A stretch of 64,000 bases of DNA, taken from positions 1,719,014 to 1,783,013 of the forward strand of contig VXBM01000060.1 in the NCBI GenBank assembly GCA_013400155.1. The letters run 5' to 3'. A program made the translations under genes and the position numbers. The first letter of the stretch is position 1. Each line of letters starts with the position of its first letter. Under the pieces are notes generated by a model. It did no database searches, was not told the origin of the DNA, and saw nothing but the letters and a program-made list of their open reading frames with translations. Source of the stretch: Helopsaltes ochotensis. Taxonomy: Eukaryota; Chordata; Aves; Passeriformes; Locustellidae. Positions 38,001-50,204 of this stretch are shown piece by piece.

Positions 38001-41000
38001 TTGATGCCCCTGCTGCCAGTCTCACCAGGGATCAGGACAATCCTCAGCACAGCACAGTGCTTCTCCTGTTCCTTCCTCCCTGTTGGAAATGCAACAAAGG
38101 CACAGTGAGAGGAAGGTCTGCCTGAGCTTGCCTAACCCACTCTCAGCCTAAAAGTCCACAACTCCAAGGCTGATTTGGAGATCCCAGAGTTGATTTGGAG
38201 GTGCCACAGCTCATGCCCACAACAGTCCCCTGCTCTCTTCCCCTTCTCATCCAGGGGAGCATCCTGGAGCATCACTCACCTCCCACCTCCCCATCCCCTC
38301 CTCCTGTCCCCAGGCCATCTGGTCACACTCATCCATGTTAAACAAATGCTGGAGTCTATTATCAGGCCCTGCCTCCCCCTTCCCCCCCAGACAGATGGAG
38401 GCTGAGCACACCCGGAGCCCCGGCCCGCAGCATTCATGTGTGTGAATGAGAAAATTGAATTATTTATGGCCATGTGAATAAGGCTGGCGGCTGCGGAGGC
38501 CGAGTGGAAAGGACTCCATTACGTGGAGAGTACCTGTTGCTATGGAGCTGGGGCTTCTTGCCCGTGGCCCCCCATGCACAGCTGCATCCCTGCCTGCCCC
38601 CCATCCTACCCTGATCCTCGTGGAGCTGGGATGGAGAGCGGAGCCGAGTGCTGGACTGGCCACAGTGTGACCAGTATGGGTGCTCTCCTCCCTGCACTGT
38701 GCCTGCTGCTCCTGCAGACTGGTGTGGAGGTCACCCCCAATCTCCCCACATTTTGAAGCAGGACCTGCAGTGCAATGTGAGGATGGTATGGTGCTGCTGG
38801 CCATGGGCGCCCTGTCCCCCTGGCCACCATGATCTGCAGCCAGAAAACAGCGGGAACAACTGAGGTGGGCAGTGTCAGCATCTCATGGCTAGGACTGCGC
38901 AAAGCAAGTCTGACCCTGGTACAGCATGGGGTGAGGGGTGACTCAGCTCGGGCTCCTCAACTCCCCTCAAAACTCCCATCCCTGGAGGCAGCAGGAGCTG
39001 TGACTTGAGGTCCCCCGCTCTCCCCACGCCCAGGCAGAAAAGCAGCTTTGCTAGAGCAGGGACTCCTTCCAGAGCCACCTGCATTGCAGCCTCTCCTTCA
39101 GGGATGCCAAATCCTGCAGTGATGCTGAGGGAGGTGCTGGGGCTTCCCTCCCTCCCACTGTCTCCTCTCTGGTTAAAAAAGTAGGACTTTGTCCCTGTTG
39201 GGATGCAGTCCTCCCTGCCTCGATGCCACACTGGGGTCAGGCCCGGCACCTGGGGACCATGAGGGGATGGGATGTGGCAGCCCCCAAACTGGCACGACAG
39301 CAACGCAGGGACTCCTGCTCCCTTCCCTGCAGAGCTAAGAATAGACTCCAGCTCCTCTCCTGGTGCTGAGTGGGCTCTGCTGGGCTCAGAGGAATTAAGA
39401 GCAGGAAAATGCTTATTTTAGTCGCTGCAGTCGACAGCTGTGACTCGTATGTACCTAAGGAGCGGCTGTGCACCGTGTTTACCCTCCCGCTGCTGGGAGC
39501 AGAGGCACCATTGCAGACCTCTCATTCAGGCTGTAGATGCCCCTGCCATGCTCCCAGCCCCAAAATCTCAGGTGGCTCCCAATCCCTCTCCAGCACAACC
39601 AGCTGCTTCCCACCCTTCTTTTTCCCCACGCTTTTAGAGTGAGCCCAAGTGATGCAGATGCTCCCACCATTCCCGTGCCTTGGGAGGTGCTCCCCACCAT
39701 CTCCCTGCACCAGCCACTGCTGGAGGCCAGCAGAGCCTTGCTGAGATTTTGAGGGCTTCTGTAGGGTCCCAGGGTGCATCCAGCTACACGGGGATTTTCT
39801 CCAGCCCCTGAGATAAAGGCGGACTGCAGACATCCTGATGCCCAAGTGACGCACCTGTCTGGGGTGCTGCAGCACTTGCCAGCCCTGGCTCTGGGTGCAA
39901 GGCCAGGGGAAGCACCTGCTCCAGGAGAGCAGCTCTGGGTCCCTCTCCCCAGTGACACCCCCGAGGTAAAACCAAGAGAAAGCTAATTGTTACCATAGTT
40001 ACGTGAAGTGGCCTTTCTTAGGGAGCCGCGTCATCGCTGCTGTCACAAGGTTAAGGCGGTGGGGAGTGCTGGTGGGGAAGGGGGGGGAGATGTGTTTTCT
40101 TTGGGAAAACCATGGCAACAGCTATTTCTAAGGGAACAGCTGTGCACAGCGAGGCCATGGGGAAGGGGAAGGGGCTGGGGCATCTCAATGCCAGCCGTGC
40201 TCTGAAGGCAGCAGTGCCAGGTCCAGCAGCTCTCCATGTCAGCCTGTATCCCCAGAATCCCCTTCCCACCTGTGCCAGGGCTTGCTGGGTGTCTCCCATG
40301 GTGCTGGCATGTTGCCACGGGCTCCAGCATGCCCAGCAAAGCAACGTGAGGCCACTCCAGTTTGCTTGACATGTGCAACCCCGCCTGGCACGTCAGGGCT
40401 TGAAGAGCTGCCAGATGTGTGGGATGGCTGGGACTACCCACCAAGGGGAGTGGGGATGGAATTGCTTCTCCAGAGTAAATTCACACAGAAAGAGCCCCAG
40501 TGGAGCGCTCAAGGCTGATTAATGAGTGACACGAAGCTTGAACAACTATAATGTAAAATACTAGTGGAAATCACAGGGATGGTGTCAACACCACTGGAGT
40601 CAGTACAGGATGGGCTGGTAAAATGGGAAGGTGCTCTTGGGGCTAAAGAACACTAGTGGAGGTGCAAAAGCCATGGGGATGTTGTGCAGGTCCAGGCAGG
40701 GCTGGCTAGAGCCTGGAGACACAGAGGTCTGAGGAATCCACACCTGGATCAGCTTTGCAATGGCCAAGCAGACCCAGCAAGGAGAAGATGCCAGTCTCAG
40801 CCGCACCTTCCACCCCAGCTCCTGTTCCAACACATAGCTGGGAATTATCTCTGTTTGCAAGACACTTCATTAAGACCATTTCCCTGAAGGAAACCAAGAT
40901 GGAGAGCTCCACTTCTTGGTATTCCAGTGCTTTCTGGCATTCGTTTCCACACCAATTAGGGTGCAAATTAGTCATCCGGAGAGCAATCCAGTGCCTGTGC

Positions 41001-43704
41001 TCAAGGGAAGCTCTCCAGCACATCTTCTTCCAGGAAGGCAGGTGGAAGGCACAGGTGGGGTGGCCACTGTAGGGACAGAGAAGGCTTCCTTGGGGTGCTG
41101 GGGCCCGAAGTTTGTGGTAGCAGCTTGGGACTGGGCTGAGATTCCAGGACTGGGCACGGAGCAGAGTCAGCAAGAGGGTTTAGGGTGTCTCCGTGAGCTG
41201 TGTGTGCTTCTCCTAGGCCCCTGGACTTCAGGATGGCTTGGTGAACCACTGGGCCCTGAGATTAAGCTCTTTGTTGGCACTGACAAGACAGGGAGATGAA
41301 TCTGAGGATGAGGTGCTCAGGTCTGTGCCTTGCTGTGATGGAATCCAACCAGAGGGTGCAGCAGAGGGTTGGCACAGAAATGGGGTTCAGTGGTGGTTGA
41401 CATCTTGAGGTTGTTTGGTCTGGACAGTCGCCTGCTCAGGTCTTCAGATGGATGTGTGGAGGCACCTCTGCCACAGTTGTGGCTGTGCATCCATCCATCT
41501 GCAGGTGAGCCTGTCCTTGTTCACTTTAGCTGAGAGGCTTTTGTAGAAGACACAGCTGAAATGTGGGATGAGTTCAGGAGGAGGAGGGTCCAAAGGGGAA
41601 TAAACAAAGCCCCTCTGTTCAGCATTACAGTCACACTGGCTGCTCTCCCAGGGTGCTGCAGTTGTAGGAATTCACTGAATATGACCAAGGGCACCTGCTG
41701 CAACCACCCAGTACTCAAGGGAGAATCTGGTTCATTGATTGATGGGAGATTGTGGTGGCAGAGCCGGCAGACAAGGAGCTGGCAGAGAAGTGGCTGGGAG
41801 GAGGCATCTGAAAGTCACAACTGGCTGTGCACATGTCCCCATGTCACTCAGGGAGCAGGGTCTCACTGCAACACCAGGCATCATCCCTGCTTACCTTCCT
41901 AACCCTCTTCAGGGGGGTGGAAGGCATCCACAGCCCTGCAGGAACACTGCACAGAGCCTGTGCTGATTGTCAGCGAGTCAGGATGGGAAGGTTTCAGCTA
42001 AAATACCAATTTCTTGGTGATCTCAGTGGTGACGTTCAGCTTCCCTGTGGCTTTTGATCCCTTTTTGCTGCATTTGTGGGGTGGTCTTGGCTGGTGACTC
42101 CTCCATCAGAACACTCATGTCAGTCTCTGCCTTCATTGGGCAAACTCAGGGTCAGGTGCGTGATGCTACTTTCCCTAAATATTCCAACTTTCTCATTTCC
42201 CATGGGCACAGCTGCCCTGCAGGGACCAGAAGCCTTCCTCACCTCTGGCCAGCCTGCCTGCTGCCCACTGCCTGCTCCAACTCCTTCCAAACAGACCCAG
42301 AATTCCTGTGAGGAACCACCTGCCCACGGGACATGCCCTCCAAGCCCCCATTAGTTAGCAGTTGTCTTAAGCACTGCAACATTTGATGCCTTATTCCTGC
42401 TAATCCTGCCTGATGTAACCGTGGCTGTCCTCATTAGCCACATAATTGTCTGGCAAACACAAAACAGGCCCTGACACAGTCTAAGGAAATTGGCTTCAAA
42501 ATATGGAGCCACGTTCTCAGATGTTGTTGAAGGAGTCTCATTTGTTTATTTGCATTCACACGGCACCCTGTGGATATTGAGAGACAGCCTGCTGCAAAAG
42601 CACCTATTTTTCTTAAAGATCCTCTGAGGAGGGAAATGCCAGCTGGGATATCCAGCCCAGCCTCTGCACTCCTGGAGAACAACTACCTCTCCACTTGGTC
42701 CCAACTGTTGCACCAAGGGGTTTCCAAGAATAGAAGGTGGCATGTGCCACCCATGTCCACACCAGTAAGGTTGCCCAGGGAGAGCCTTAGCCATCCCCAC
42801 CTCCCAGCGATAATGCCTCGAATATGAATTTTGAAGGGGCTCTGACAGCAGGTGACAGGGCTAGGTTAATGGAGGCAGCGGTAAGAAATCTCATTAACCC
42901 ACAGTATGTTGTTTAATTTGTGCAAAGTTATTGTGGTTACTCAGCTATAAACTCCATCCCCAGCTCTAATGACAGTGACTAGCATGGCAGCAGTGGAGAG
43001 CATCCTGGAGGTGGGCAGCCACCCCGTGCTCACCCTTGAAGGTGCCCTCAATTACGTGCAGAGTGTTCCAGTGGTTGCCTCCATCTGGTTCTTCCATGGC
43101 ATTTGAGACCCTTTTCTAGCTCCGGTCTTTGGAACGGGCACCTGTGCTGCTTCGCTGCCTGCTCTGGCATTCAACCCTGGTGCATGGCTTCCAAAAACCA
43201 GCCTTCAGGACCCAGCAGTGTCAATCTGTTGATTGCACTCAGGTCCAGGAGATGGCTTCAGGTCGTTGAGTTCCCATCACAGCTCTTAGGCTGTAATTAT
43301 GTTCAAGGCTCTTTGCCTCGGTTATGTCTTTTTACTAATGCTTGGAGCCGCTGTACTGATCTTTTCTTCAAGGCTGACCTCCATGTAGCTTCCCAGGAGA
43401 GAGCCAGGACTATTATTTAAGCCAATTCACAAACCAGGACCCAAAGGCCAGTTTGTCCATTATACGATTTTTTGAACAGCAGGAAACTTCAGCAGGGCTG
43501 ATGATGGCTGAGCTCTTTGTGTTGGTTCGGGGAGAAGCACGAGAAGAGGGATCTCTTCCCAGGTTAACCTCCCCCAAAGAGCTTTGAATCGACAACAGCT
43601 CCTCTGAAGGGGTGCTCTGGAGCCTGTGGTGCCCACAGAAGGGTGATGCTGCACCTCCATCTGTCACCAAAGCCCCATGGTTCCCCCATGACCACTGCAG
43701 GAGT

Positions 43705-43723
43705 CACACACACACACACACAC
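43705..43723. repeat. (CA)n microsatellite
   Basis: Nineteen bases of perfect alternating C and A. Confidence 0.9.
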
Positions 43724-44494
43724 CTTGCAGGGACATGCTTCCTGTGGAGCAAAAAGCTTTAACCAGGTCCCAGAAGACCCCCAGTGCCCAGTGAGGTGAA
43801 GTTTGACAAGAAAGGAATTGAGAAGGGAGATGATTCACCTCTGAGGTCCATTAAAGCCAAGCAGGCTGATCCCACACTGCTGCAGGGTTTGTAGGAGAGG
43901 AGACTTCCTGCACTGAGCACGCTGAGGTCCTGCTGTTACTCTAAGAGTGCTGGGGATGTGGAATACAAGCACACCCTTGGCAGCAGTGTACAGTTACACT
44001 GAGCCCTGCAAGGTCCACAGCCCCCTCCCTGCAGCCTGCAGCAGCTCCCACTCCCATCCCGAGGGGACTGCAGCCCCCTCTCTCTGATGGGAAGTCAGGA
44101 AGGAGACCTTGGCTCCCTCCTCCCTGGACACAGGCTGTTCCTCCAAGCCAGTGGAGGTGCCTGGTGGTGATGGCAGGGCATTGCTCGCTGTCCAGCATGG
44201 GATTTCCGTCAAACAGTGCACCCAGCAAGCCAGCCTGCATCCACAGACGGGGTTCCCAGCGGAGTCCCACGTGCAGGGACACAGGAGCGCCCTCGGAGCA
44301 GAGGCAGCTCAGTCACCACCGGTTTGAGTGTGTCATGAGCACATCCCTTGGCATCCTGTTCCCACACTGCTGAGCTCCACAGCCTTTTCCCTTCAGACCG
44401 GGGACAAAACCAGGTCCCTGGGCAGCCAACGGGGGGAAGTAGCAGAGGAGCTTGATTTGGGTTTTCCTTTCTTTGCTTTTCTTTTCTTTTTTTT

Positions 44495-44496
<2 letters not shown>

Positions 44497-44548
<52 letters not shown>
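44497..44548. repeat. 52-base poly(T) run
   Basis: Uninterrupted T, preceded by a short T-rich stretch with scattered C (44461-44496) and followed by AAGAATTTAAAAG. No target-site duplication or adjacent retroposon body is visible. The exact length may not be reliable. Confidence 0.9.
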
Positions 44549-44552
<4 letters not shown>

Positions 44553-44790
44553 ATTTAAAAGTGGCAGCGCTAGCAAAGGGTAATTATCCCTCTGTTCCAG
44601 CTGAAATACAATTAAGGCGGCTCTCAACGAGCCCCCGGGATATTGTGGTTTACTAATTAACAAGCGGATATGCTGTGGCCCCTGTCATGGCAATTACAGC
44701 ATGAGACAGGCTTCAGGAGCTCTAATTACACGTCAGCCCACAACACACGCTGCAATACAAATTAATGAAGGCCCGAGCTGGCAGTGGAGG
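44553..44790. promoter_or_regulatory. Candidate conserved non-coding element
   Basis: Unique sequence, AT-richer than its flanks, with repeated homeodomain-core motifs: GGTAATTATCC, TACTAATTAACAAG, GGCAATTACAG, CTCTAATTACACG and AAATTAATGAAGG. No open frame. Style and motif density resemble vertebrate conserved enhancers, but conservation is not shown here. Confidence 0.35.
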
Positions 44791-46069
44791 GAGTTTGCCC
44801 AGCACGAGGCTGAGATGGGCAGCAGGGATGGGGATGGATGCGGGAGACAGGGATGTGACTCCACGCCTGGGGATACCGCTGCACACTGCAGGATCAGGAG
44901 GGTGAAGGGAGGAAATTTGGGATGAAATGCCCCCTGGATACCCCAAAATGGTGCATTGAAGAAAAGGAGAGGGGTTTTTGCTTTGTGGGGCCACGGCCTG
45001 ATGAGATGAGAGGCATTTGGGATGACTGCAATGAATAGCAAGTATCACATCTTCCCCTCTTAATTCCCAGACCAATAAAGATGCTGTTAAGAAAAGAAGT
45101 CAGATGGGAAATACCCAACAGGGTTTTGACTGCTGACAAATAACAAACAGATCTCCCAGAGTCAGGAGGAATTTTTCTGACAAATTACTTATTGGGGAAA
45201 GTTATGCACTTGCAGCTTGAGTTGAACTAATAGCTTTGGCCAGGTCTGGAAAATAAAAAAAAAAAGGCAGTCAGGATTTTTGTAAATGCAGTTTTGACAC
45301 CTTGCATTTTTAAAACCTGCTTCCTTTCAAAATGTATTTAAAAGATGTTAATTAAACCAAAAAAACAAATTAAACCAAAATACAGACTGCATACCTAATG
45401 GGGACACTTTGTTTCTGACAAAATAAAGCAGTATTTATCAGCTTTGCTGATATTTATCAGAGTTTTGCTGCTCCAAGCTCAGCAGTGACACAGGTTTTCT
45501 GTGACATTAGCGTGCCTGTTGAATTTACTGCTCCTGAATTTACCTGTCTGCTGCAGGCAGCCAAGGAGGGACAGTGGGAGGTGACACGGTGGATGGTCCA
45601 GGCCATCCGCATCACCTGCAAAATGCCACTGCAGACAGAGAGGTTCTTGGGCAGATGGGAGAATCTGGGGAAGATGAAGTGAAGCTCCCAGGTTTTGGAG
45701 CTCCCTCCAGCCTCCTGCAGGGGTGGCACCAATGGAGCTCTGGGGCAGCCCTTACAGGGGATGGAGTCTCACACCCTCACACCAGGGGGGTGCACAGCAG
45801 CTCCCTCCTTTGCTCAGGTTGTGACCAAGGGCTGAGAGGAGGCAGGTGAGGAGCTTTCAGACTAATCCTTCTTGTTCCCATGCGCTGTGGGAGGAGACCC
45901 TGCACAGTCCCCACGGCCAACACCCAGAGCACGAAACCTCTGGGGCCACCTCTGTCCCAGAAGGTGGCAGGGGAAGGGCACGCACCTCCTCACACGTAGC
46001 TCCCAGGATAGATCCCATTAACCATCGCAATTAACACGAGCCAGGCCCTCTCCCTTCCTTGTCACCCCA

Positions 46070-46260
46070 GCCAGAGCTGTACATAAAATAACTGTTTATT
46101 ACACAGCGGGCAGAGCCCGGCTTATCGCTGCAGACAGGAAATTGCTGCGCAGAAGCCACACGTTTCACTTTTAATAAGTTTGGCAATAAAGCATCTCATC
46201 AAACGAGGCCACGACAGGGCAATAATGAAGCTTCCGCGTGGACCGTAATTGCTCACTGCT
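46070..46260. promoter_or_regulatory. Candidate conserved non-coding element
   Basis: A block containing ATAAAATAACTGTTTATTAC, CGGCTTATCGCTGCAGACAG, TTTTAATAAGTTTGGCAATA and GACCGTAATTGCTCACTG. It differs in texture from the surrounding GC-rich sequence, is not repetitive, and has no coding signal. It holds GATA-like (TTATCG) and ATTA cores. Confidence 0.3.
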
Positions 46261-47889
46261 CTCCTGGGGGCGAGCCAGAAAATGGGGAGCGAGGGGGGAG
46301 ATGGATGGCAGCATCATCCTCCCTTACCTCCTGCTCTGGGAGCATCCATCCCTCCTTATCCCCAGCAGCATCCCTGGAGCACTGACACCCTCCAGGACGT
46401 GACTGAAGAGGAGATCTGCCCATGCTGGAGGGATGCAGGCGATTCCCATGGAGTGCTGGAGGAGATGGCAGAGGAATAGGGAAGCTCTTGGTGCTCTGAG
46501 GGAAAGAAAAGGTTTTCTGCCTCCCAAGCACAATTTTCCAGCACTGAGTAGTCTTCATGGCTGAGCAGGTGCTCTCACACACAGTCCATCCCTGTCCTTA
46601 GCAAGGAGGGACACAGTCTCCTGGAGGTTGTGCCCAGGTGGGCTCAGGATGGGGATCTCAGCATGGCAATGAAGGGGTCCTGCAGGAATCCCTCTGCTGT
46701 GGGCCAAGAAGGCTGCAGTGCTCTGAGACCCATCATGGCAAAGGCCAGGGACTGACATGGTGCCTGTCTGTTCTGCTGGTGGCCTCAGGCTGCTGGCTGG
46801 TGACACCTCAGCCTGGGGCACGGGCTGCCTCAGATGGTCCCTTGCACCAAAGGATGGTGCTGGTATTTCCAGGTGCTCCATCATGATGAGACTTTCTTTC
46901 TCTAAAGGAAATCAGGCCCAGCAATTGGTCACTACCCCAACCTATTTCTGACCTTCCCAGCTTCTGTTTGATCTTCTAGATGCTGGTGGGCACAAACCAG
47001 CCCTGCCATAAGCCTTAGAGTGACGGGAGCAGCTCAGGGAGCCCTGGTGAGCTTTCCCAACCACAGGTGGGGAACGGGGAGGCACCAGGCAGCCTGCAGA
47101 GCCCAGGATGATGAAGTGATCCCTCATCACTCCTGGAGGCAAAGCTGGATCTTTGCTGCCTTCCTCGAGTTAACCTGTTCCATTGCCACCAATCATCCCC
47201 CTTGGCAGGGAGGGAACAGTGAGGTCCAGGAGGATGTGGTGCAACCAGTGCTGCAAAGAGAAGCTCTGGCATCAAGGTAATAGGAGACAAAACGATGCAC
47301 ATCCAGGCTGGCACGAGGAAATGAAGCAGTTTAGAGTCACAGCAGGAATGTGCTGGCACTGGCAGGGCCTGCTGGCAGGCTCCTAGGTGGGCAGGAGGCT
47401 TTGTTCGCCTGCAGCACTGCTCTTGGGGAGTTTACCTGGAATTACTAATCCACATTCATAAACATGATCACATTAATTGCTTGCTGAGGCTGCAGTTGCC
47501 ATCTCCTCTCAGCACTGGGACTTCATCTCCCTTCCCATCCCAAATGTCAAGATGTGTCTGTTCTTCATGCACTCTGCACCATGGCTGAGGACAGGGAAGT
47601 GGTTGGAGGAGGGAAAGAGGCAGAGGATGGGTGAGTCCACAAGCCTGGAGCCAGAGACAGACACCCACTTCCACCACCTCCGCTCTGCAAAGCAGCGCCT
47701 TGAAAATAAACAGCAGACACCTTCTGGAGGGTGCCAGGAGCTCTGCAGGAATCCCTGCAGCCTTGGGCAGTGATGACCTGTGGAAAGGCACCTTGTCTAG
47801 AGACCAGCTTTAATGGCAAAGCAATGACCAGGCGGCAGGAGAGACACCCAGGCTGCTCAGCCTGAAACCAGGCTGGCGCTCGTCTCACT

Positions 47890-48070
47890 TGGAGCACGGC
47901 CAATCACTTCTAGTAAATTATTCATCTGACAAATTTAGCCTGTTATTCTAGTCGTGCTCTACCCAGAGTTTTACAGATTTCGTTATTATTTCAAATTGTG
48001 CAAACACCGCAGAAAACTCTCCCGGGCTCTGGCACGCTCTGCCTTTATCTCATCTCATCTGCCACATCTG
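47890..48070. promoter_or_regulatory. Candidate conserved non-coding element
   Basis: Unique AT-richer block with a CCAAT motif (GGCCAATCACTTC), GTAAATTATTCATC, TTTCGTTATTATTTC and a tandem CTCATCTCATCT. It lies about 1.2 kb upstream of the miR-7 hairpin. No coding potential. Confidence 0.3.
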
Positions 48071-49251
48071 AAATATGATTTCTACCATCTGGTGCCCACC
48101 CCTCCATCCCCAGCATGGCCCCGGACCTTGGGGAGGTGAGTAGCATCCCTGTTCAAAAGGAGGTTTTTACCAAAGGGAGAAATATCTACTGTGGGAGAAC
48201 CATCCGGTGAGGATCCAGGGGTCAGTGGGATTACAGGATGCCACAGCACACTTAGCACACTTTCAAATGTATTTTCACTTGTCTTTCAAGGATATTTTGA
48301 CTTTTTTTCACCGCCATCTTTGTATATGGGGTAGGGAGAAGAAAATGATAGCACTGTCCCCTTGCATCCTGGACTGTCTGGTTCCCCAAGTCTGGTCACT
48401 TTGGAAAACCAGGAAAAGCTTTTCGCTTCCTCCTCACATGCCATAATTTCTTCTGTTGAGGTTTCTTTGTGAGGGTGCAGCTAAAATTTTGCACTCTAAA
48501 AGAGAATGTGAACTATACATCCTGGGAAGAAAGGAAGGAAGATGGATGGGTTTGTTGTGGACAAGCCAAGAGTGATCAGACCCATGAACAGCAGTGTGTC
48601 CAGGCAGAAGCTCTCAGCCAGGCACTTTAATCTCTCATCATATAATGCAGGGTGTGAGGGAGAAGAGCAGGAAGTGACACCACCTCCTTATGCAGCCAGA
48701 GCTGGAGGAGAAATGCAAGCCCATGTCCCTCACAGCAAGGCCTGAGTTTGCTCCCACTTGTGTGGTGACAGTAAGCTCACACCTCATTTACAGGGAGAAA
48801 AACAGGGTGAAGAGACCCAGGAATAAGAAATGAACAATCTCCAAGAGCCGTAATGCACAGTTTCACCCAAAACACCAGAAAAGAGGATAAATTTCTACAC
48901 AGAGACCTGACAGGACTCCCTAGAAAGATATGGTGAGACATTTGAATGACTCTCATTAAAGGGAGATTAATTAGCTGAACAGCAGGGATGGAAGCAAGAA
49001 ATGCAAAACATGGAGCAACCGATTTAAGGAGGAGGTTTACTGACCAAAAGAAAAACAGAAAAGAAATATGAAAAAATAAGTCACAGGGTAATCTAAATCT
49101 TTTCTTTCTGTCCAGGCTAGAGAAGATAATGGGTGGTGGAAAGGGAGAACGGTGGAGTGTGAAAACATTTGTCGTGCATCCCCATGAGCCCCATCAGTAC
49201 CAGGGAGAGGGAACACTCCCAGCAAGGCCCAGAGGGATGAGGATGGACACG

Positions 49252-49336
49252 GTGCCTGGTTCCCTGTGGAAGACTAGTGATTTTGTTGTTGTATGGCTCA
49301 TCCCACCACAACAAGTCACAGTCTGCCCTAGGGCAC
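49252..49336 (+). ncRNA. MIR7-2: miR-7-2 precursor hairpin
   Basis: The mature miR-7-5p sequence is present without mismatch at 49267-49290, beginning TGGAAGACTAGTGATTTTGT. The star arm is at 49309-49330, beginning CAACAAGTCACAGTCTGCC. The arms pair along nearly their whole length, leaving an 18-base gap between the mature arms; the lower stem closes with GTGCC (49252-49256) against GGCAC (49332-49336). Position between DET1 and AEN, on the AEN strand, matches human MIR7-2. miR-7 is a deeply conserved microRNA known from neuroendocrine and photoreceptor contexts. The opposite strand of the same hairpin is annotated as miR-3529 in some vertebrates. Confidence 0.95.
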
Positions 49337-49611
49337 ACGGCCTCTGCAGCGATGCTGAATGCAGGGGGACAAGCTGGTGGCTGGGGCTGCCCGTGGCCCT
49401 TCTCCTCTTCTGACCACCTCGGACATTGCTTTGGTGAGCCTTGAGAGTGAAGCAACGTGAGGCAGGTCTGAAACCCCACTTTCAACCATGCCCGGCCAGA
49501 GCTTCCCCCCTCAACTCTGGGGAGCATCCTGGGAGAGCCAGGAGGATGCAAACCCCAAAAAACTGCCGTGCTCCAGCCCACCCCACCTGCAGGACGAAGG
49601 GACGCCCACAG

Positions 49612-49947
49612 GGTCAGGAATCACAGGAAAACTGCAGCACATCCGTGCCAGGGTCAGGAATCACACAGGAAAACTGCAGCACATCCGTGCCAGGGTCAGG
49701 AATCACACAGGAAAACTGCAGCACATGCGTGCCAGGATCAGAAAACACACGGGAAAACTGCCGGACATCCGTGCCAGGGTCAGAAAACACACGGGAAAAC
49801 TGCAGGACATCCGTGCCAGGATCAGGAATCACACAGGAAAACTGCAGCACATCCGTGCCAGGGTCAGAAAACACACGGGAAAACTGCAGCACATCCGTGC
49901 CAGGGTCAGGAATCACGCAGGAAAACTGCAGCGCATCCGTGCCAGGC
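49612..49947. repeat. 42-bp minisatellite, eight copies
   Basis: Eight copies of a 42-bp unit whose core is GGAAAACTGCAGCACATCCG followed by TGCCAGGGTCAGGAATCACACA. The CCGTGCCA core recurs at 49643, 49685, 49727, 49769, 49811, 49853, 49895 and 49937 with exact 42-base spacing. Units differ by a few substitutions and two unit subtypes alternate (GGAATCACACAGG and GAAAACACACGGG). Because 42 is divisible by three, it is open in several frames on both strands. I read those as artefacts. Confidence 0.95.
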
Positions 49948-50105
49948 TGCGCTCCAGGGCGTGGAGCCGGGCATCCCACCCCAAATCCAGCACCACGGAG
50001 GGCCCCTCGCTACCAGGGGCAGAGGTGGGCCAGGCTGGAAGCCCTGAGCATCACGCAGTCCGGGCTGGAAGCTCCGGGTGTGCGGCTCCGACACTCCCGC
50101 AAAAT

Positions 50106-50162
50106 CCCAAAAATCCCCAAAATCCCCAAAATCCCCAAAATCCCCAAAATCCCCGAAACCCC
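50106..50162 (-). repeat. 9-bp (GGGGATTTT)n array, predicted G-quadruplex
   Basis: On the minus strand GGGG and ATTTT alternate with nine-base spacing. On the plus strand there are six four-base C runs plus a three-base one. This gives the classic four-tract, five-base-loop G-quadruplex motif several times over and resembles ciliate telomere repeats. It lies about 100 bases upstream of the AEN promoter motifs. Confidence 0.85.
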
Positions 50163-50204
50163 GGAGCGCTCGGCCGCCGGGAGCGGCTGAAGCCCCGCCC
50201 ACAT

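Larger units (their letters stand above)
35097..49240. other. Gene-less stretch between DET1 and miR-7-2
   Basis: About 14 kb with no recognisable protein-coding exon. It holds two simple repeats and at least three AT-richer blocks with homeodomain-type TAATTA/ATTA motifs, described separately. In human MIR1179 lies a few kb upstream of MIR7-2; I did not see its mature sequence here, but a reading by eye could miss it. Confidence 0.45.

Noticed and set aside
44461..44548. Poly(T) tract as the tail of a processed pseudogene on the minus strand
   Set aside because: No coding or UTR-like body and no target-site duplication next to it; treated as low-complexity sequence.
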